The notes: a model not told the origin generated them from the sequence alone. Shown: positions 17,072-28,200, numbered from the stretch's first letter. The stretch: DNA of 64,000 nucleotides from Alphaproteobacteria bacterium (GCA_019752515.1 JAIEMB010000016.1:37424-101423), one strand, 5' to 3'. Made by a program: numbers and translations.

Positions 17072-18436
17072 TTATCCAACCTTTTTGAGTTCAGGTGCTT
17101 GTAATTCGCGGGGAATTTGGTCCAGCGTATCGAGAGAAACAATTTCTGAGGCCTGTGAAACAGCTCCTAATTCTTTAAATTTTCTGGCGGTGGACAAGAC
17201 GCGGTGCTCAAGGCTTCCCACGACTTGGTTATAAGATTGCACCGCACCCCCAAGGTTTCTCCCAAGGCGAGAAAAGTGATCAGTCATATCAGACAGCCTC
17301 TTATGAAGTTCTTTTCCAAGCTCACTAATTTCTTTAGCATTTTGCGCGAGCTGTTCATGACGCCATCCATAAGCAACCGCTCTTAAGAGGGCAATGAGGG
17401 TTGTTGGTGTGGCTAATATAATACGATCTTCAACCCCAACTTCAATAAGGCTCGGATCTTGCTCGAGGGCTGCACTGAAAAAGGTTTCTCCTGGTAAAAA
17501 CAAAACAACGAACTCAGGAGCTGGTTGAAATTGTTCATAATAAGATCTTTTCGCAAGAGCTCTGATATGAGTACGAACTTGACGGGCATGATCTTTAAGT
17601 TTTTCCTCACGTATAACCTCATCTTTAGTTTCAAGTGCTTCAAGGTAGGCCCCAAGAGGTGCCTTGGCATCAACAATAATTTTTTTGCCTCCCGGAAGAT
17701 TAATGATTAGATCTGGGCGTAACCGATGATCAATTTCTGAAGAAGAAACTTGCTCCTCAAAATCACAATAGTTAACCATTCCTGCCATTTCTACAACACG
17801 CCTTAGCTGCATTTCTCCCCACCGACCTCGAACAGAAGGGGTTTTTAAGGCATTGACAAGGTTAGATGTCTCGGTTTTGAGTTGCTTTTGGCTCAAAAGC
17901 AATTCGTTGACTTGATGCTTAAGCACAGAGTAAGCACTCATACGTGATTTTTCGAGTTCGATAATCTTTTGATCTACGGTTTGAAGAGAGTCGGTTACAG
18001 GTTTAACAAGGTCCGAAATAGCTTTCTGCCTATGAGAAAGGTCGGTTTGAGCCGTTTCTTGGAATTTCTCCAATGTCGCTTTGGCGAGTTCCAAAAAGGA
18101 TTTGTTTGTAAGGGAAAGAGCTTCTGTGGATATAACCTTAAATTTATTCTCCCACTGCTTTTGGATCTCTTCAAATATGACAAGCCGCTCCTTACTTTCC
18201 TTCTCTGTTCGTTGAAGAGCAATTCTGAGCTCTGCATTCCGCTCTCCTTGTAGACGAAGTTCTTCATCTTGTTTAAAAAGCTGATTTTCTAAGCCCTGAA
18301 CGCGGCTTGCACGTTCTTGATATAGAACAAGTTCCTGGGAGAGCAAAGATAGTTTTCGTTGAAAATAAATGAAAACGCAAAGAGCAAGAAGGGTAACACT
18401 ACCCAAAAAGCTCAAAATGATACTTGTCTCCAGCAT
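17072..18436 (-). CDS. rmuC: RmuC family DNA recombination protein
   Basis: A 454-residue protein with an N-terminal membrane helix (about residues 5-25), a long coiled-coil segment (about 25-200) and the RmuC nuclease-like domain (about 205-400). Recognisable segments are [41 protein letters not shown] and [20 protein letters not shown]. RmuC proteins resemble restriction-endonuclease folds and limit recombination between short inverted repeats. Length is normal. It is the first gene of a probable two-gene unit with the DUF4139 gene and is divergent from nupC. Confidence 0.93.
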   Translation of the reverse strand: MLETSIILSFLGSVTLLALCVFIYFQRKLSLLSQELVLYQERASRVQGLENQLFKQDEELRLQGERNAELRIALQRTEKESKERLVIFEEIQKQWENKFKVISTEALSLTNKSFLELAKATLEKFQETAQTDLSHRQKAISDLVKPVTDSLQTVDQKIIELEKSRMSAYSVLKHQVNELLLSQKQLKTETSNLVNALKTPSVRGRWGEMQLRRVVEMAGMVNYCDFEEQVSSSEIDHRLRPDLIINLPGGKKIIVDAKAPLGAYLEALETKDEVIREEKLKDHARQVRTHIRALAKRSYYEQFQPAPEFVVLFLPGETFFSAALEQDPSLIEVGVEDRIILATPTTLIALLRAVAYGWRHEQLAQNAKEISELGKELHKRLSDMTDHFSRLGRNLGGAVQSYNQVVGSLEHRVLSTARKFKELGAVSQASEIVSLDTLDQIPRELQAPELKKVG

Positions 18437-18590
18437 ATTTATTCCTTTGTTTTCTGAACGTTATGCAAAAAAATTTCACCTAATATGATAATAGTTCTGG
18501 CTTCCTTTTCCAACATGTTTTATGACAGTAATTATTCTTATTAGGGATACACTCTTTTCTGTGTTTTGACCACACTTAGCGGAGGACCAA

Positions 18591-19856
18591 ATGACAAATA
18601 CGGGGCTTATCCTACAAGCATGTTCAGGCTTGGTCTTATTTTTCTTTCTTGCTTGGCTTTTTAGTGAAAATCGTCGTCATGTCAACTTTAAGGCTGCCTT
18701 CATGGGCTTTGCTATTCAAATTGCTCTTGCCATCATTGTCACAAAATTTAGCGTTGTTCGTGCAGGCTTTCTTGCCATCGGAGATGGAGTCATGGCTCTT
18801 AAGGATGCGACAACTGCAGGTACAAGTTTTGTATTCGGTTATTTAGGAGGGGGAGAATCTCCTTTTCATCCGAAAGAAGGGGCTAGCAGTTTCATATTTG
18901 CCTTTCAAGCCTTACCTATGGTGATTGTCATTAGCGCTATTTCCATGCTCCTTTTCCACTGGCGGGTCTTACCTATGATTGTGAAACTGTTCTCAGGGGT
19001 TTTTCAGAAGGTACTGAGTATTGGAGGAGCTTTAGGTGTGTGTGCTGCTGCTAAAATCTTTCTTGGCCAAACAGAAGCGCCTCTTCTCGTGAGGCCTTAC
19101 TTAGGGAAATTTACCCGTAGTGAGCTTTTTACCGTGATGACAGCGGGGATGGCTACCACTTCCATTTCCATTATGGTGGTCTATGCAATGATACTAGAAA
19201 AAACCATACCTGATCCGATTGCTCATATCCTAACTGCATCCATCATTAGTGTGCCTGCAGCCATTACCATTTCTCGGATTCTTATTCCCCAAGTAGGAGA
19301 AGATACATCAGGTCATCTTGTCGTTCCCTACCAGTTTTCCGGGTCAATGGAGGCCCTCACACAAGGTACAAGCGATGGGATGCGTCTTTATATTAATATT
19401 GTGGCCATGCTGATTGTCTTTTTAGCTGTCGTCGCCTTAGCCAACTCTATCCTCAGTCTGTTCCCAACTGTGGGAGGAGAGACGATGAGTCTTCAACTTC
19501 TTTTGGGTTATATTTTGGCACCTTTAGCTTGGTTTTTGGGGATCCCCTGGGAAGAAGCCGTTCCTGCAGGCGCCTTGCTTGGAAAGAAAACTATTCTTAA
19601 TGAAATTGTCGCTTTTGTTGGCCTTGCTGAGCTTCCTCAAGGCTCACTCAGCTTAAAAAGCAGCTTAATTATGACCTATGCTCTTGCAGGTTTTGCAAAC
19701 CTCAGCAGTATCGGTATCCAAATTGGGGGAATTGGCACAATGGTGCCCGAACGTAAGCAAGAAATCATCTCCTTAGGTATTAAGGCCTTGATTGCTGGCA
19801 CGATTGCAAGCTGCATGAGTGGGGCCATCATCGGTATTTTGTATAGCATTGGCTAA
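18591..19856 (+). CDS. nupC: concentrative nucleoside transporter (NupC/CNT family)
   Basis: A 421-residue inner-membrane cation-coupled nucleoside importer with about ten hydrophobic helices. CNT signatures are FVFGYLGGGESPF, AKIFLGQTEAPLLVRPYL, MTAGMATTSISIM and FANLSSIGIQIGGIGTMVPER. A GGAGG ribosome binding site lies 7 bases before the ATG. Uptake of host nucleosides is typical of intracellular bacteria. It overlaps miaA by a few bases and is probably co-transcribed with it. Confidence 0.95.
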   Translation: MTNTGLILQACSGLVLFFFLAWLFSENRRHVNFKAAFMGFAIQIALAIIVTKFSVVRAGFLAIGDGVMALKDATTAGTSFVFGYLGGGESPFHPKEGASSFIFAFQALPMVIVISAISMLLFHWRVLPMIVKLFSGVFQKVLSIGGALGVCAAAKIFLGQTEAPLLVRPYLGKFTRSELFTVMTAGMATTSISIMVVYAMILEKTIPDPIAHILTASIISVPAAITISRILIPQVGEDTSGHLVVPYQFSGSMEALTQGTSDGMRLYINIVAMLIVFLAVVALANSILSLFPTVGGETMSLQLLLGYILAPLAWFLGIPWEEAVPAGALLGKKTILNEIVAFVGLAELPQGSLSLKSSLIMTYALAGFANLSSIGIQIGGIGTMVPERKQEIISLGIKALIAGTIASCMSGAIIGILYSIG

Positions 19857-20703
19857 GGTTGTTATTGTAGCAGGTCCCACAGCGAGTGGAAAATCTGCTT
19901 ACGCGTTCAGGCGAGCATTGAAAGACAAGGGAGTTATCCTGAATGGAGATAGCCTCCAGTTATATAAAGGCCTTGAAATCCTAACCGCCCAACCCCCTCT
20001 TAAAGAACAACAAACAATTCCCCACCGCCTTTATGGCTTTTTATCGCCAACCGAGGGATGCTCCGTTGGAAAATGGCTCCCTCATGTTCTTAGGGAGATT
20101 ACAAAGGCCCATAAGGAAAAACGCCTTCCTATCGTTGTGGGAGGAACAGGCCTTTACCTTAAAGCCCTTCTTGAAGGAATTTCACCTCTTCCTCCCGTTG
20201 ATCCGAAGGTGAGAAGGAGTCTTAAGCTTCCGCGAGAAGCACTTTATGCCCATCTTCAAGATGTGGATCCAGAGCTGGCTCTTAAGGTTAACCCTCACGA
20301 TCACCAACGTCTTTTAAGGGGACTTGAAGTTTTCTATGGCACAGGAAGGCCTCTGAGTTCTTGGCAGACAAAAAAACCAAGTCCATCTCCTTTCGAATTT
20401 GAAACCATCCTTATGATGCCTTCAAAGGAAAACCTTGAACATCTAATAGCTTTGCGTCTTGAAGAGATGATTGAAAAGGGAGTTATCGAAGAGATATCTC
20501 GTATTCTGGCTCTTTCCCCTTCCCTTAATGTTATGAAGGCCATCGGCTTACGAGAATTTGGAAACTTTCTAGAAGGAAGGTGTACCCTTGAGGAGGCAAA
20601 GAAGCTCACCTTTATTCATTCGCGTCAATATGCTAAAAGACAGAGAACCTGGTTTAGACACCAATTTAAAGCTCAGCTCATTATTGACGAGCTAAATAAA
20701 TAA
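19849..20703 (+). CDS. miaA: tRNA dimethylallyltransferase
   Basis: A 284-residue enzyme that transfers a dimethylallyl group to A37 of tRNAs reading UNN codons. Motifs: P-loop GPTASGKS at residues 9-16, GDSLQLYKGL (the DSxQ substrate loop), GGTGLYLKALLEGI, and the C-terminal HSRQYAKRQRTWFR. The TTG at 19849 is chosen because it places the P-loop at the normal distance from the N-terminus and overlaps the nupC stop (TTGGCTAA), suggesting translational coupling. A GTG at 19819 would add ten atypical residues. Confidence 0.94.
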   Translation: MAKVVIVAGPTASGKSAYAFRRALKDKGVILNGDSLQLYKGLEILTAQPPLKEQQTIPHRLYGFLSPTEGCSVGKWLPHVLREITKAHKEKRLPIVVGGTGLYLKALLEGISPLPPVDPKVRRSLKLPREALYAHLQDVDPELALKVNPHDHQRLLRGLEVFYGTGRPLSSWQTKKPSPSPFEFETILMMPSKENLEHLIALRLEEMIEKGVIEEISRILALSPSLNVMKAIGLREFGNFLEGRCTLEEAKKLTFIHSRQYAKRQRTWFRHQFKAQLIIDELNK

Positions 20704-20744
20704 GCAACAGTTTCCTCTTTTTTGTATTCTCACGTTCCCATGCG

Positions 20745-21497
20745 TTATGAAGAATAACTCCTCCCCTTTACACGGATAGCTTTTGCAAGGTCTTCAGGTG
20801 TATCCACGCCAAAAGGAGCGCTTGAGTTTACAACTTTCACATCAATCCGTAGTCCGTGGGCTAAGGCACGGAGTTGCTCTAATTTTTCCCGAGCTTCCAA
20901 TGGGTTTACGGGAAGACTAACAAATCGATCTAAGCATTCCCGTCTATACGCGTAAAGGCCAATATGATGATAATGTGGACCTTCACCAGATGGAATGGGA
21001 TTGCGACTAAAATAAAGAGCTCTACCTAGGGTTTCCTCTCCTTTTAAAGAAAGAGCAACTTTCACCGTATTCGGATCGGAAAGCTCAGACCCATCTTTGA
21101 TCACGGTAGCAAGCGTTGCCATATCAACAAGAGGATCCTCAAATGGCTCTAAAGCTTGTTTTACAAGAGCTGGCTCCAAGGTTGGTAAATCTCCTTGAAT
21201 ATTAATGACAAATCCATAGGCCCCTTTTGGATCGAAAAGGTCAGCTGCAGCTTTCACCCTATCTGTTCCTGAAGGAAGAGCTGGATCCGTTAAAATCGCA
21301 TTCCCTCCAAAAGACTTTACAACTTTAACAATTTCTTCATCACCGCAAGCAACAAGAACAGGACCTACATTAGCTTCAACAGCTTTTTCCCATACATGGA
21401 TAATCATAGGTTTACCTAAAATATCCGCAAGTGGCTTGTTGGGAAGTCGAGAAGCAGCAAGACGCGCTGGGATCACGACAAGTGTTTTTTGAGCCAT
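20745..21497 (-). CDS. kdsB: 3-deoxy-manno-octulosonate cytidylyltransferase
   Basis: A 250-residue CMP-Kdo synthetase, which activates Kdo for the LPS inner core. Motifs: VVIPARLAASRLPNKPLADI near the N-terminus, VACGDEEI, ILTDPALPSGTDRVKAAA, and VINIQGDLPTLEP. ATG 21497 is chosen because it follows an AAGGAC ribosome binding site and gives the family length (E. coli 248 aa); the frame is open to 21599, but those codons have no homology. Its presence implies LPS production. It is convergent with miaA, with 41 bases between them. Confidence 0.95.
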   Translation of the reverse strand: MAQKTLVVIPARLAASRLPNKPLADILGKPMIIHVWEKAVEANVGPVLVACGDEEIVKVVKSFGGNAILTDPALPSGTDRVKAAADLFDPKGAYGFVINIQGDLPTLEPALVKQALEPFEDPLVDMATLATVIKDGSELSDPNTVKVALSLKGEETLGRALYFSRNPIPSGEGPHYHHIGLYAYRRECLDRFVSLPVNPLEAREKLEQLRALAHGLRIDVKVVNSSAPFGVDTPEDLAKAIRVKGRSYSS

Positions 21498-21643
21498 TTT
21501 TTTGTCCTTCATCATAGTTAGAAAGAACCCTACCAACAAATCTCCGGAGAAGAAAGAGACTCTTCCAAAATGCACAGAATAGTTTATTAAATAAGACATA
21601 TTTTGACTGAAGTGTGAAACTTAAAATACCAAAGGACAAAAAA

Positions 21644-22147
21644 ATGAAATTTATATTCACATTGCCTCTACGTAATCTTACCCTACACATCATTTTTATT
21701 ATGGGATCGTATCTTTTGGGAACGGTTCATGCCCTTACTCAACAATCTACTCCCTGTACAGATTGTCCTTCTGGCCCTTATTCTGACACATGTAATAACT
21801 GTTTTGTAACAACTGTAAAAAAACTAACGTGTAATTGTATGCACAATACATATGAATATAAAATCTCTTCAATTATTATTGATGATTCGGCAACTGACTG
21901 TAATGAAAATGCCATATTTATGAATTGTGACGGACAACTCAGGTGTGGGGCGTGCCCAGCCCCCATCCAAGAAGTTCCGGAGAACAAAAAAGAAAAGAAA
22001 AATAAAGAAAATAACAACAAAAATCGCTCATCCAAAGAAAATGAATCAAAATCGAGTTCACAAGAGGAAACAACAAAGAAAAAAGACACTCGGAAAAAAA
22101 CAAAAAGACCTGAGGAGAAACCACGTAGAAAGAAAGAGGAACTTTAA
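21644..22147 (+). CDS. secreted cyanovirin-N-like lectin with charged tail (putative)
   Basis: A 167-residue exported protein. The signal peptide ends near GTVHA|LTQQ (residues 1-30). Residues about 35-105 are Cys-rich and resemble the cyanovirin-N homology (CVNH) fold: SDTCNNCFVTTVKKLTCNC, a strand with SSIIIDD, then NENAIFMNCDGQLRC, corresponding to the SC...L.A.C...LDL...I.N.DG.L pattern. The last 60 or so residues are almost entirely Lys, Glu, Asn, Ser and Arg. CVNH proteins bind high-mannose glycans. An AAAGGAC ribosome binding site precedes ATG 21644; the frame is open to an earlier ATG at 21614. It is divergent from kdsB. The lectin assignment is by eye only. Confidence 0.5.
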   Translation: MKFIFTLPLRNLTLHIIFIMGSYLLGTVHALTQQSTPCTDCPSGPYSDTCNNCFVTTVKKLTCNCMHNTYEYKISSIIIDDSATDCNENAIFMNCDGQLRCGACPAPIQEVPENKKEKKNKENNNKNRSSKENESKSSSQEETTKKKDTRKKTKRPEEKPRRKKEEL

Positions 22148-22410
22148 GATATATAAGTCTATGAGCCTGACAAACACAATATCCAAATAGGCTCTTGATT
22201 TTTAAAATCTAAAACCTTATTTTTTAAACATACTTAAATAGAGTAAATAAACATGAGTACTGTTACAACAAGCTAGCAATCGGTGTTGAGGGTCTGCCTT
22301 CAATACCGCATGATTTTGCATTATCAAACTCTTCATATCATCGTGCGGTTTACTGAAGCTATTATGGCTTCTATAAATATCATAATACATATTAATTAAG
22401 GATGTACGCG

Positions 22411-23622
22411 ATGAACCGCTCATATTACTTTATAGTTCCCTTTATGCTCATACTCATTATTGCAACTGCTGAAATGGCAACAGCAATATACACACCAAGC
22501 TTGTCCACTGTAGCAGGATACTATCATGTTTCTGAAGCTATTGCCCAATGGACTGTTAGTATCAATTTGCTTGGTCTTGCCTTATCCGGTCCCATCTATG
22601 GCCCCTGGTCAGATTGTTATGGCAGGCGTACTGTCCTGCGCATTGGGATGGGATTATTTTTGCTTGGCTCTCTACTTTCACTGGCGGCAAATTCAATTAA
22701 CGTTCTATTAGCTGCGCGCTTTGTGCAAGGACTTGGGGCAGGTGTAGCAGTTGTCGTGGCGTTTGCAGTTGTCCGGGATCTTTTTGATGAAAAGAAAAGT
22801 GCACAAGTTTTATCTTATATGGGAATGGCAATTGCTCTTTCTCCAGGGCTTGCCCCTGTGCTTGGTGGATATCTGACCCATCATCATGGTTGGAAAATGT
22901 GCTTTGGGTTTGTTAGTTTTGTTGCTGCAATACTTGTGCTTCTCTTATTTTTCTGGATGCCTGAAACCTTGCCGGAAAAAAAGCGCTCTCATTTTTCTTT
23001 GAAAAACATAGGGCGTGGATATAAAAAAGTATTTCAAAATAACCATTTTCTTGCCTTGTCTCTCATTCCCTGTTTGATGATCGGGGCGCTTTGGGCTTTG
23101 ATATCAGGACTACCTGTATTATTTACGGGATACCTTGATGTTCCTATTAAGCATTATGGATATTATGGCTTTTCTGGCGTTGCATTTTATATTTTAGGAA
23201 CGTTTATAAACAGCAAACTTGTTCACACATTTGCTTTAAAAACGCTTTTACTCGGTGGATTGTGTTTTTGCTTTATCAGCACAACTTTATTGATGGGAGC
23301 TGGATATAAGGAAGTAAATAATCCTTTAATCTTGCAAGCATTATGCTGGCCCTTTCCCTTTGGCTTGGCTTTTATTTTGCCCAATGGGACCGCTCTTGCA
23401 TTCTCTGAAGTACAGGAAGGATTGGGGACGAGTTCAGCTCTCTTAGGATCATTAGAAATGGCTCTGGGAGCATTTGGTGTTTTTTTGGTAGGGCAATTCT
23501 TTAAGGGTACAATTATTCCTATCGCTATGATTATGTTAGGTGGAACAGTTTTAAGTTTGTGTCTCTATTCATACCTAAGAGTAACGGATATTAATTTGAA
23601 ATCAAAGAGAAATTCCGCCTAA
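22411..23622 (+). CDS. Bcr/CflA-type MFS multidrug exporter
   Basis: A 403-residue inner-membrane transporter with 12 predicted helices, of the drug:H+ antiporter-1 (Bcr/CflA, MdtL-like) group. Signatures: IYTPSLSTVAGYYHVSEA in helix 1, GPIYGPWSDCYGRRTVLRIG (MFS motif A between helices 2 and 3), LAARFVQGLGAG in helix 4, and ALSPGLAPVLGGYL (motif C) in helix 5. ATG 22411 has an AAGGA ribosome binding site 8 bases upstream; ATG 22402 overlaps that site. The substrate cannot be predicted. Confidence 0.88.
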   Translation: MNRSYYFIVPFMLILIIATAEMATAIYTPSLSTVAGYYHVSEAIAQWTVSINLLGLALSGPIYGPWSDCYGRRTVLRIGMGLFLLGSLLSLAANSINVLLAARFVQGLGAGVAVVVAFAVVRDLFDEKKSAQVLSYMGMAIALSPGLAPVLGGYLTHHHGWKMCFGFVSFVAAILVLLLFFWMPETLPEKKRSHFSLKNIGRGYKKVFQNNHFLALSLIPCLMIGALWALISGLPVLFTGYLDVPIKHYGYYGFSGVAFYILGTFINSKLVHTFALKTLLLGGLCFCFISTTLLMGAGYKEVNNPLILQALCWPFPFGLAFILPNGTALAFSEVQEGLGTSSALLGSLEMALGAFGVFLVGQFFKGTIIPIAMIMLGGTVLSLCLYSYLRVTDINLKSKRNSA

Positions 23623-23736
23623 ATCTCTCCATTATGAGGGTGAAGCTTCGCTCCGCAATCCTCTTGGCTAATTTTGAGTTATAAAAACCCAGAACTAATG
23701 AAGCGTCGCGTTTTCATACTCTACGAGTCTGGCAAC

Positions 23737-24459
23737 TCATAAATTTGCTTCTGGGAAGAAAAATTCAAGTGAGAAACGGACCGTCCATTTAGTTCCTATT
23801 GAAGTAGGCACCAATATATTATAGAAAGACTGAAGATTTAAAAATATAACCTGATTATTGACCTTAAACGCACGTCCAGCCCCTCCTCCTATTGGAACAA
23901 CCCATTTATTTGAGCCTTTAACATTCCAATTAGAAAATATACTAGGTGTTGATGTAAGAAACCATCTATTTGAGAAGTCATAATAAATAAAAGTATAAAT
24001 GTTTAATTGATTAACACTTGGCCGATCCAGATTTCCTGCAAATGAGAAAACATTATACGCACGAAAACCAAACACCCAATTCGATGGCATGGCTGCAAAT
24101 ACAAGTGCTGGTCCTACACTTACTTTACCAGTTCCTAATTGGGCGTATTTTGCAGTGGGTATAGCTAATGCTGCACCAATCCCAGCTGAGATAGTTTTTA
24201 GACTAGAGGGAGCTAAATAGAACTCCGAGGTTAAGTCGCCTAACCCAAATATGTGACCTCGGGGAGCATCTGTATTCACTTGAGAGTAAATAGGAAGAAC
24301 GGGTCAAGCAATCATCTTTAAATTTTCTCCAAATTGTATAGGTAATTTAGATTTTATTTGGAAAAGATCTTGAGGCTGATTCCTGTCTGCAAATCCAAAA
24401 TTAAGATCGTTTTGGATCGGAAGAGAGATACCATTAGAAAGAAATATTTTGAGCTTGCT
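23737..24459 (-). pseudogene. outer-membrane transporter/porin-like protein gene with internal TGA
   Basis: Read on the minus strand from about 24459, the frame encodes LPIQNDLNFGFADRN, LFQIKSKLPIQF, ENLKMIA, then TGA at 24304-24306, then PVLPIYSQVNTDAPRGHIFGLGDL and on to FSLEFFFPEANL. Both sides fit the MetA-pathway/transporter-like beta-barrel family, where this position normally carries a sense codon in an LITRTIVP-type segment. A single CGA to TGA change would explain the stop. The signal peptide is also missing: a TAA lies just upstream at 24460. The downstream 180 codons could only start at GTG 24279. I judge it a decaying gene related in fold to the barrel half of the MazG fusion at 3.5-4.2 kb. 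Confidence 0.7.
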
Positions 24460-24799
24460 TTAATAAATCTATAACGCTAGAATTATAGTTAGGTATTACG
24501 TTTGAATACAATAAAAATATTATATAAAAAATATAATTGCAAATTTTGTTGTAAACGTAAGTATAATTTTGAAATTAGATTTCAATGTTATTATGACTCC
24601 AATAACGAACGTTCATTATTATTTCCCCCTCAATGATAGGATTTCTAAGAGAAACTTCTTGTCCCCAATAAAAGACTTTATTGTATTACTAACATCTCAC
24701 TAGATTCACATGAAGCTCAAATTTTTTCCCCGCCATTTTAACGAATTCTGGTAGGAAAATAGCGCTAAATGGTTTTTCCTATATGTTTTTCTACCTAAC
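24460..24799. other. AT-rich intergenic region
   Basis: 340 bases between bcp and the barrel pseudogene. No coding frame is visible. A TAGGAAAA / TTTTTCCTA inverted repeat (about 24752-24781) lies shortly downstream of bcp and might mark its transcript end, but it has no T-run. Confidence 0.35.
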
Positions 24800-25255
24800 T
24801 CAAGTCGCTTCTAGCACATCTTCTACGTGGCCGGAAATACTTACTTTCCGCCAAATTTTATTGATTTTTCCTTCTTCATCAATTAAAAATGTTGATCTTT
24901 CAATTCCAAAATACTTACGACCATACATAGATTTTTCAACCCAAACCCCATAAGCTTCACAAACTTTCCCATCTTCGTCAGAAGCTAAAGTAAAATTAAT
25001 TTGTTCTTTTTCTTTAAATTTCTCATGACTTCTGATAGAGTCCTTCGAAATGCCAATAATGATTGTATTCTTTTTATCGAATTGAGATTTATAATCTCTG
25101 AAGGAACAGGCTTCTTTAGTACAGCCTGAGGTGGCATCTTTAGGATAGAAATAGATAATGGCCTTTTTACCCCGTAATGAAGAGAGTGTAATACTTTTTC
25201 CCCCCTCAATTGGGAGTGTAAAATTGGGAGCTATATCACCAACAAATAGTGTCAT
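24800..25255 (-). CDS. bcp: thioredoxin-dependent peroxiredoxin (Bcp/PrxQ)
   Basis: A 151-residue atypical peroxiredoxin that reduces hydroperoxides. It has APNFTLP and FYPKDATSGCTKEACSFRD, with the peroxidatic Cys in SGCT and the PrxQ-type resolving Cys five residues later (CTKEAC). RSTFLIDEEGKI is the conserved C-terminal strand. Normal length. The upstream region is shared with the divergent AsmA-like gene; the start codons are 33 bases apart. Confidence 0.95.
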   Translation of the reverse strand: MTLFVGDIAPNFTLPIEGGKSITLSSLRGKKAIIYFYPKDATSGCTKEACSFRDYKSQFDKKNTIIIGISKDSIRSHEKFKEKEQINFTLASDEDGKVCEAYGVWVEKSMYGRKYFGIERSTFLIDEEGKINKIWRKVSISGHVEDVLEAT

Positions 25256-25287
25256 GAATCACCTCCTATGTATGTTTCGGAGTTCTC

Positions 25288-28200
25288 GTGTATAAATTAA
25301 AACTTACCTTACCCCCTTTCTTAAAAAAAGGTATCTTCTCAAAAAAAATAATTCTCTTTTTCTTTGAATTTCTAGGATCCCTTTTAGGACTTTTGAGTGT
25401 GCTTTTACTCCTTCTCCTTGGACGTCTTTCCATGGGCCCCCTAAATCTTGATTTTTTGACTGCGGATATTGAGGACGCTTTAAGCGCTCCTCAAATTGGG
25501 ATAAATGCTTCAATTAAAGAGACTCAACTTGTTTGGCATAGATGGAACCGTCCGTTTGAAATTGAACTTGTAAACGTTCAGCTTAAAAAAGGGGAGAACC
25601 CACATTGGTTAAGAATTGAACATGTGGGTGTTTCTTTACGTCTTTTTCATCTTTTGATTGGAAATGTTTCTTTAAAACAACTCCGTATTTATAGGCCTCA
25701 TATTCTTCTTGAAAGAGATGAGTCGGGTTCATTTTCATTAGGTTTTGGTGAGTCAAAACCTGATCAAGAATTTTCCTTTGAAGAAATCGCTCCTCTTTTA
25801 GCCTTAGGAGGTTCAAATCCTGCTCTTGGTAAGATTAATGACCTCAGTAAAATTTCAATTATTGAAGCTGACATTCTTTTAAAAGATGAGGAGGAAAACC
25901 AGTCTTGGGAACTTCCTCGTTCTACTCTTGTTTTAAAACGCCACATACATGGATTTCAAACTGAACTCACCTTAAATCCAAAAAAAGGTTATGGTTCCTT
26001 TACTCTAGGCTTAGCCCATCAATTGGGTTCAGCCCGTTTTGATGTTTTCGCCAATTTTAACCACATCTCTTTTAAAAATTTGATTGAAAAAGATCGCCCT
26101 GTGCTAAGCCTTCCTCAGGCAAAAGACATGACTATGGATGATATCTTAAATTTTTTTCAACACTGGGACATTCCCTTAAATGGTAATGCCCATTTAGCAT
26201 TCATTCCTAAAACAGCCCAACTCATCGAAGGGGCTTGTAATATTGATATGGGGAAAGGAGAGTTGGATTTGTCCTTAGCAACACTTCTTCCTCTTCCCAT
26301 CGCTTCAGGAAACTTAACTGCTCTTGTCTCACCTCATTCTATTGAACTAAAGAATGCTTCTCTCTTATCAGACGAAATGCTTTTACACCTTTCTGGAAAT
26401 CTTGCTTCTCCCTCATCTCCTTTAGGGTTAAAAAACCTATTTGAACCAGGACAAGTGTTAGAAGTTCAAGGCAAGGTTGAAGATTTACTTTTAGATCATC
26501 TTGCGGCGCTTTGGCCTCAAAATCTTGCACACCTCGCTCGAGAGTGGCTCACCCAAAATCTGCGAAAAGGAACATTAACAGAGGCTACCTTTACCTTAAA
26601 AGGACATGGAGAAGAGAAAGGCCTTACAGTGGATAATCTTCACGGAACTCTTGTAGGAGAAGGAGCAGAGGTGACCTATCTTAGAGGATTACCCCCCGCT
26701 CAAAATGTGAAAGCATCTGCAACATTTGATAAACAAGGTTTTTATATTAAACTCTATTCCGGAGATGTGAAAAATGTACACATCACTGAAGGACAAATTA
26801 AAATTTCGGGTCTGGATACAGACCACGAAGCTCTCAGTCTCAATATCAAAGCGAAAGGGCCTCTCCCTGATGTTCTTGACGTCATTAACCATAAGCCCCT
26901 CGAATATGCCTCTTATGGAGGGATAGATCCAAAGAAAACAAAAGGAAATGGTGCAGTAAATCTTTACGTTGATTTTCCTCTCTTAGCGAATCTCCAATTT
27001 AAAGATGTAAAAATGACCCTAGAAGGTGCGTTTAAGGGAGTTGAGTTAGAAAGAAAAATTACAGATGAACTTACCGTTCAAGTGACAGAAGGAGACCTTG
27101 CGGTTAATCTCACTCAAGACCAAATGCAGATTCAAGGAAAAGGAAATGTAAACAAGTTACCTTCTAACCTCGCCTATACTCACTTTTTTACTGAATCAAA
27201 ACCCTATGAGCTTTTGATTCAAGTAGAAACAACGGCTTCCTTTGAAGACTTTAATCGCCTTGGCTTTGACTATCGAAACTATGGGAAAGGTCCCACAAAA
27301 GCCAAAGTAACCTATATGCTTGAGAAAGAGAAAAAAAGTCGCCTCAATGTAGATCTTGACACCACGCATGCTTCTCTTGTCTTTCCACCTTTAGAATGGG
27401 AGAAAAAAAGGGGTGAGAAGGGAGAGCTTTCTTTTGAACTTATCTTTAAAGAGGGGCATCTTGTTAAGATGAAAGACCTTAAAATGCACTCTCCTTCTTA
27501 CTCTCTTCAAGGAGAGGTTCTCTTTTCAAATAAAGCATGGAAATCCATTATTTTATCCGAATTCAAAGGCCCTTATACTGAAACACAAATTGTACTCTAC
27601 ACACCGAAAGAAAATGTTTATGAAGTAACTTTTAAAGGTCACAGCGTGAATTTGGAGAAATTTTTGGAGTATGTGGAAAAAGAGGAACACACCCAAGATC
27701 AAACGCGAAGCGATATTAAACTTTTTGCTGAAGTAGATCAATTACGCTTGGGGGAAGACAAAATTTTTCACTCTGTAAAGGCATCTGCTGATCTTTTTCT
27801 CCAAGGACAAGATACCAAATGGAACTCCGTAAACCTCAGGGCCAAAGCAGGAACAGGCACAGCACTTAGAGGGGATATGGCTCACGTTTCAGGGGGGATT
27901 TTATTTGACATTACACCCGGTCCAGACAATACGCAAAGCCTTCTTGTTCGTGCGAATGATGCGGGGCAATTTCTCAAAAACCTCAGTATTTATGAGGGGA
28001 TTCATGGGGGCTACATTACCATAAAAGCCAAAAGGAAAGACCATGGTCCTTACGAGGGTATTTTTAAGATTATAGATTTTGAGGCAAAGGAAGTTCCTCT
28101 CCTTGCCCGATTTGCAGCCCTTCTCTCTCCAATGGGAATTGTTAATTTTGTAGCAGGAACCAACATGATTCCAATGGATCGATTTGTATCAAATTTTCAT

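Noticed and set aside
22040..22400. Imperfect inverted repeat and possible small RNA in the spacer before the Bcr/CflA exporter (CTTCA-CCGCA...TGCGG-TGAAG)
   Set aside because: The arms contain mismatches and gaps and the distance is long; no promoter or terminator supports an RNA gene.
23737..24459. TGA at 24304 as selenocysteine or a recoded Trp
   Set aside because: No SECIS-like hairpin follows, and several genes in the window end at TGA normally (for example the MazG-barrel frame and kdpC), so TGA is a stop here.
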